A DNA stretch of 24,992 nt, taken from the NCBI GenBank assembly GCA_017481325.1, contig JAFUPG010000017.1, positions 1 through 24,992 on the forward strand, read 5' to 3'. Below the pieces are notes generated by a model. That model made no database searches and was not told the origin of the DNA. It saw nothing but the letters and a program-made list of their open reading frames with translations. Source of the stretch: Oscillospiraceae bacterium. GTDB taxonomy: Bacteria > Bacillota_A > Clostridia > Oscillospirales > Oscillospiraceae. A program made the position numbers and the translations under genes. Position 1 is the first letter of the stretch, and every line of letters begins with the position of its first letter. Positions 22,745 to 24,992 of this stretch are shown here, one piece after another.

Positions 22745-24992
22745 ATGAGCAATATCTATCCTTCTATCTTTGAAAATTTTACCGCACTCAATATAGATAT
22801 CTTTCATCACGAGGATATTGTCCGCTGTTACGCTCTGGCAAAGCTCAATATAGAGCACTCCAAACAGCCTGATTATACAGACGGAATTCATACGGCAGAT
22901 TTTGCTGCGGAGGTTACCCAGCATCAGCTACTGGCCGCTGATGGGAAACAGTACTATGACAGTCCTGCTTTTTTCTCTCTTTGCAGTGAGCTTGCCTCGG
23001 CAGGTATGGATAAAGATTGCCGGATGTTTTTTGAAGCATTCGCTCCCTTTCTGGTTGCAGACTGGGATCGGCTTGTGTCTATATTCCCCAAAGGACATCA
23101 CGAAAGATTGGCCTATGTGCTTTATCTGATCCTTAAGTCCACAAAGGAATCCCAGTTGTCGTTTGCGGAGATTGACGCATCCATGATTGAAAGCTTCTAT
23201 GAGGGAAATAAGGAACTCTATAATTCCCTTGAAATCACCAAGGACACTTTCTTTGATTGTTGGCAGACCGTGTATTACAACCATATGCCAGAGCTAAAGG
23301 GAACTGTCAGCCCCAAGCTAGTGGATACCATTCGTTTCTACCGTCATCACAAGGTTTCCGGTCTTCAGCTTGTTGCGAACTACTGCCAATTTAACAAGCA
23401 CCGTACACAGATTGAGGATGCATTTAATCCCTGGCTGGAATTCCAGCAAACAATCAAAGGAAAGCAGAATGCCACAGAAGGCATCAGCATTACCGAATCG
23501 ACCTTTAATATGGTTGAAGATATCCGGAACGAGAGGCCCAGTGATGTCATCCGCGCAGCGCTATACCCCTTCCCGGGACTATTTGGACAGAGATCTGATT
23601 TTAAGATCAGAAGCAAGTACGACGGCAGATTTGAATGCTCCTTCTTCCTGCAGCAGTTTGAGTTGTTGGCCCGGAACGCATCTCAAATTCTGATTGTAAA
23701 TCCAGGTCCCGACTTTCTCCTTGCGTGGTCCCAAATAACAAAGCAGTACAAATGTAAATGCTACGTTGCCGTGCCGAATATCTATGTGGCTGCCGCCTAT
23801 CGAATGGAATTTAAAAACTTGAAGTTCTGTATTTTTTCTGACATTGCAGGCTACGCAAAAAGGTTTGACCTGATCGCCATCGTATCCCCATTCACAGCAG
23901 AAGAATTCAGCATTGATGCAATGCTTTCTGCCGGCAACGATCATGCAAATTTCATTGCATTACTTCCTCAAACCTTTATATCTGCATCTGAGGATAACAT
24001 TTGTGCACTCCTACGGGAGCTGGGCTTCCTCCCTGGTAAGATCATTGCAATTGCATCCAACGCCACAGTTACCCAGCCCAGAAAGAAAATGCTTTTGTTC
24101 GCAGGTCGTAGCGTGGATCCTAATGCACCGATCCCTGTTTTCTTTACCCAGTGCGACAAGGACGGGACCAAACTTATCGTTGAAAAAGAATATATCCAGG
24201 CAACCCAGCAACAGTTGAAAAAGCCAACGACTCTCGTGAAGCTTCGGGAGGCATTTGAAAAAGCCAAAATCGACCCGGACGCGATCAAGCACCGTAAGCG
24301 GCCATCTGTCTATCAGTTCTCCAATGAGATATCGCTGTACTATACCGTGCATCAGGATAGGTATGACGTCTATGTTGGCGAGGCCTACTACAGAGGAAAA
24401 ACCGCGCCCAAAAAACCGAAGGATGGACGAGTCTGGAATTCTCCCGCAACACAGAAGGGTCTGCGCTGTAAGGATCGGGAATCCGTAATTGGTAAGATGG
24501 AGACCATAACCTATTCGGATGCCATTTACCCGTATGTCGTAGGAGATATGCTGGATTATTACGGTGAGCGCATCGGTCAATGCTCTCTCAAAACCATCTG
24601 GTTTTGCTGCCGCAGTCGCTTGCTGGCACGACGGGATTACCATGACGAAATTGCCCGGAATATCCTGTTCTGTTCCGGTGGAAACGCGCTATCTGTGCTT
24701 TGTCCATCGGATGCTAGCCACGAGGATTACCGCAACGCAATGCAATCCGTCATCCCGGAAGACAGCCTCGCGGTTGTTAAGTTCTGGAAGCAGTTAAACA
24801 TCATAATGCGTGTTGCAGAGGAAAGCAAATATATCCAAGCGAACCCCATCCCTGCGCTTCTGCCGGAAATCAGCAATCGGGCATCCAAAGAGCTGCGCAA
24901 TTTGCGAAATATGCTGACGAAAAAGACCTTTACCTTTGAGGAAGAGGCACGAATCCTTGCCTATGTTCGCGAAGAAGGTAAATCTGATTTTG
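22745..24992 (+). CDS. Large N6-methyltransferase-like/tyrosine recombinase-like protein, 3' end outside window
   Basis: One uninterrupted frame of 749 codons from an ATG behind GGAGGTG (22731-22737) to the window edge; no stop is reached. Residues 1-290 are not recognised. Residues about 295-456 are laid out like an N6-adenine methyltransferase but with altered key residues: ILIVNPGPDFLL (316-326) where motif I (D-P-x-G-x-G) belongs, FDLIAIVSPF (374-383) where the NPPF/Y catalytic motif belongs, then ALLPQTFISAS and KIIAIASNATVTQPRKKMLLF as in the fold's last strands. At the end, LNIIMRVAEESKYIQANPIPALL (684-706) and FTFEEEARILAYV (729-741) resemble the core-binding helix and the start of the catalytic domain of phage-type integrases. 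Codon use (ATA, CTA, AGG, TTA) and AT-richness differ from all upstream genes, suggesting transfer. Both domain calls are inferences by eye; an unrelated mobile-element protein remains possible. Confidence 0.6.
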   Translation, partial: MSNIYPSIFENFTALNIDIFHHEDIVRCYALAKLNIEHSKQPDYTDGIHTADFAAEVTQHQLLAADGKQYYDSPAFFSLCSELASAGMDKDCRMFFEAFAPFLVADWDRLVSIFPKGHHERLAYVLYLILKSTKESQLSFAEIDASMIESFYEGNKELYNSLEITKDTFFDCWQTVYYNHMPELKGTVSPKLVDTIRFYRHHKVSGLQLVANYCQFNKHRTQIEDAFNPWLEFQQTIKGKQNATEGISITESTFNMVEDIRNERPSDVIRAALYPFPGLFGQRSDFKIRSKYDGRFECSFFLQQFELLARNASQILIVNPGPDFLLAWSQITKQYKCKCYVAVPNIYVAAAYRMEFKNLKFCIFSDIAGYAKRFDLIAIVSPFTAEEFSIDAMLSAGNDHANFIALLPQTFISASEDNICALLRELGFLPGKIIAIASNATVTQPRKKMLLFAGRSVDPNAPIPVFFTQCDKDGTKLIVEKEYIQATQQQLKKPTTLVKLREAFEKAKIDPDAIKHRKRPSVYQFSNEISLYYTVHQDRYDVYVGEAYYRGKTAPKKPKDGRVWNSPATQKGLRCKDRESVIGKMETITYSDAIYPYVVGDMLDYYGERIGQCSLKTIWFCCRSRLLARRDYHDEIARNILFCSGGNALSVLCPSDASHEDYRNAMQSVIPEDSLAVVKFWKQLNIIMRVAEESKYIQANPIPALLPEISNRASKELRNLRNMLTKKTFTFEEEARILAYVREEGKSDF

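Noticed and set aside
22902..24797. Several short frames on both strands at the right end, as separate genes
   Set aside because: They are all out of frame with the uninterrupted 749-codon reading frame starting at 22745, which has a ribosome site and promoter and simply lacks a stop inside the window.

Overview
The window looks like chromosomal DNA of a GC-rich, low-oxygen member of the Clostridia, most likely an Oscillospiraceae/Ruminococcaceae-type gut bacterium. This is inferred from AGGAGG-type ribosome sites, sigma-A promoters with 16-17 bp spacers, Gram-positive gene content (Xpt, ArsC/Spx-like protein, BmrC/D-type ABC exporter), a fused molybdenum hydroxylase with a poly-cluster ferredoxin, and a tRNA with encoded CCA. 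Genus is not determinable by eye. Every protein gene is on the + strand; the only - strand gene is tRNA-Ser(CGA).

Layout. 1-445 is gene-free and full of short palindromic intergenic repeats. 560-3654 is a molybdenum hydroxylase (selenium-dependent xanthine dehydrogenase type) plus a 4x[4Fe-4S] ferredoxin, closed by a terminator. 3837-4688 is a zinc-ribbon membrane protein with a Pro-rich tandem repeat. 4716-8913 is a tight five-gene lipid cassette: acyl-activating enzyme fused to an ACP domain, two PlsC-type acyltransferases, a free ACP and a HAD phosphatase. 8914-10038 is a second repeat-rich gene-free region sharing units with the left end. 10090-11304 holds an ArsC/Spx-family protein, a double zinc-ribbon protein and coaD. 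11417-14091 is the TldD/TldE protease pair; 14166-15191 a threonine-aldolase-family enzyme. 15199-15403 is a dense hairpin array plus a bidirectional terminator, next to tRNA-Ser. 15568-19232 encodes a heterodimeric ABC exporter with one degenerate and one canonical ATP site. 19391-22478 is a purine operon: xpt, a CofE (F420-0:glutamate ligase)-like gene, and guaA.

Two things stand out. First, GuaA is only 429 aa. Its glutaminase domain is cut down and has lost the catalytic Cys, and the segment that carries His/Glu, while the ATP-pyrophosphatase part is intact. It is co-transcribed with a CofE-like amide ligase of unknown role. Second, after the guaA terminator base composition changes (AT-richer, rare codons such as ATA, CTA and AGG appear) and one open frame runs from 22745 off the window end. 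Its first ~690 residues include a region resembling a degenerate N6-adenine methyltransferase fold, and its last ~75 resemble the entry into a tyrosine recombinase. This is probably the edge of an integrated element at the guaA 3' end, a known island integration site.

Functionally the purine operon salvages xanthine to XMP (Xpt) and aminates XMP to GMP (GuaA), while the molybdenum hydroxylase at the other end may produce or consume xanthine; that link is inferred.
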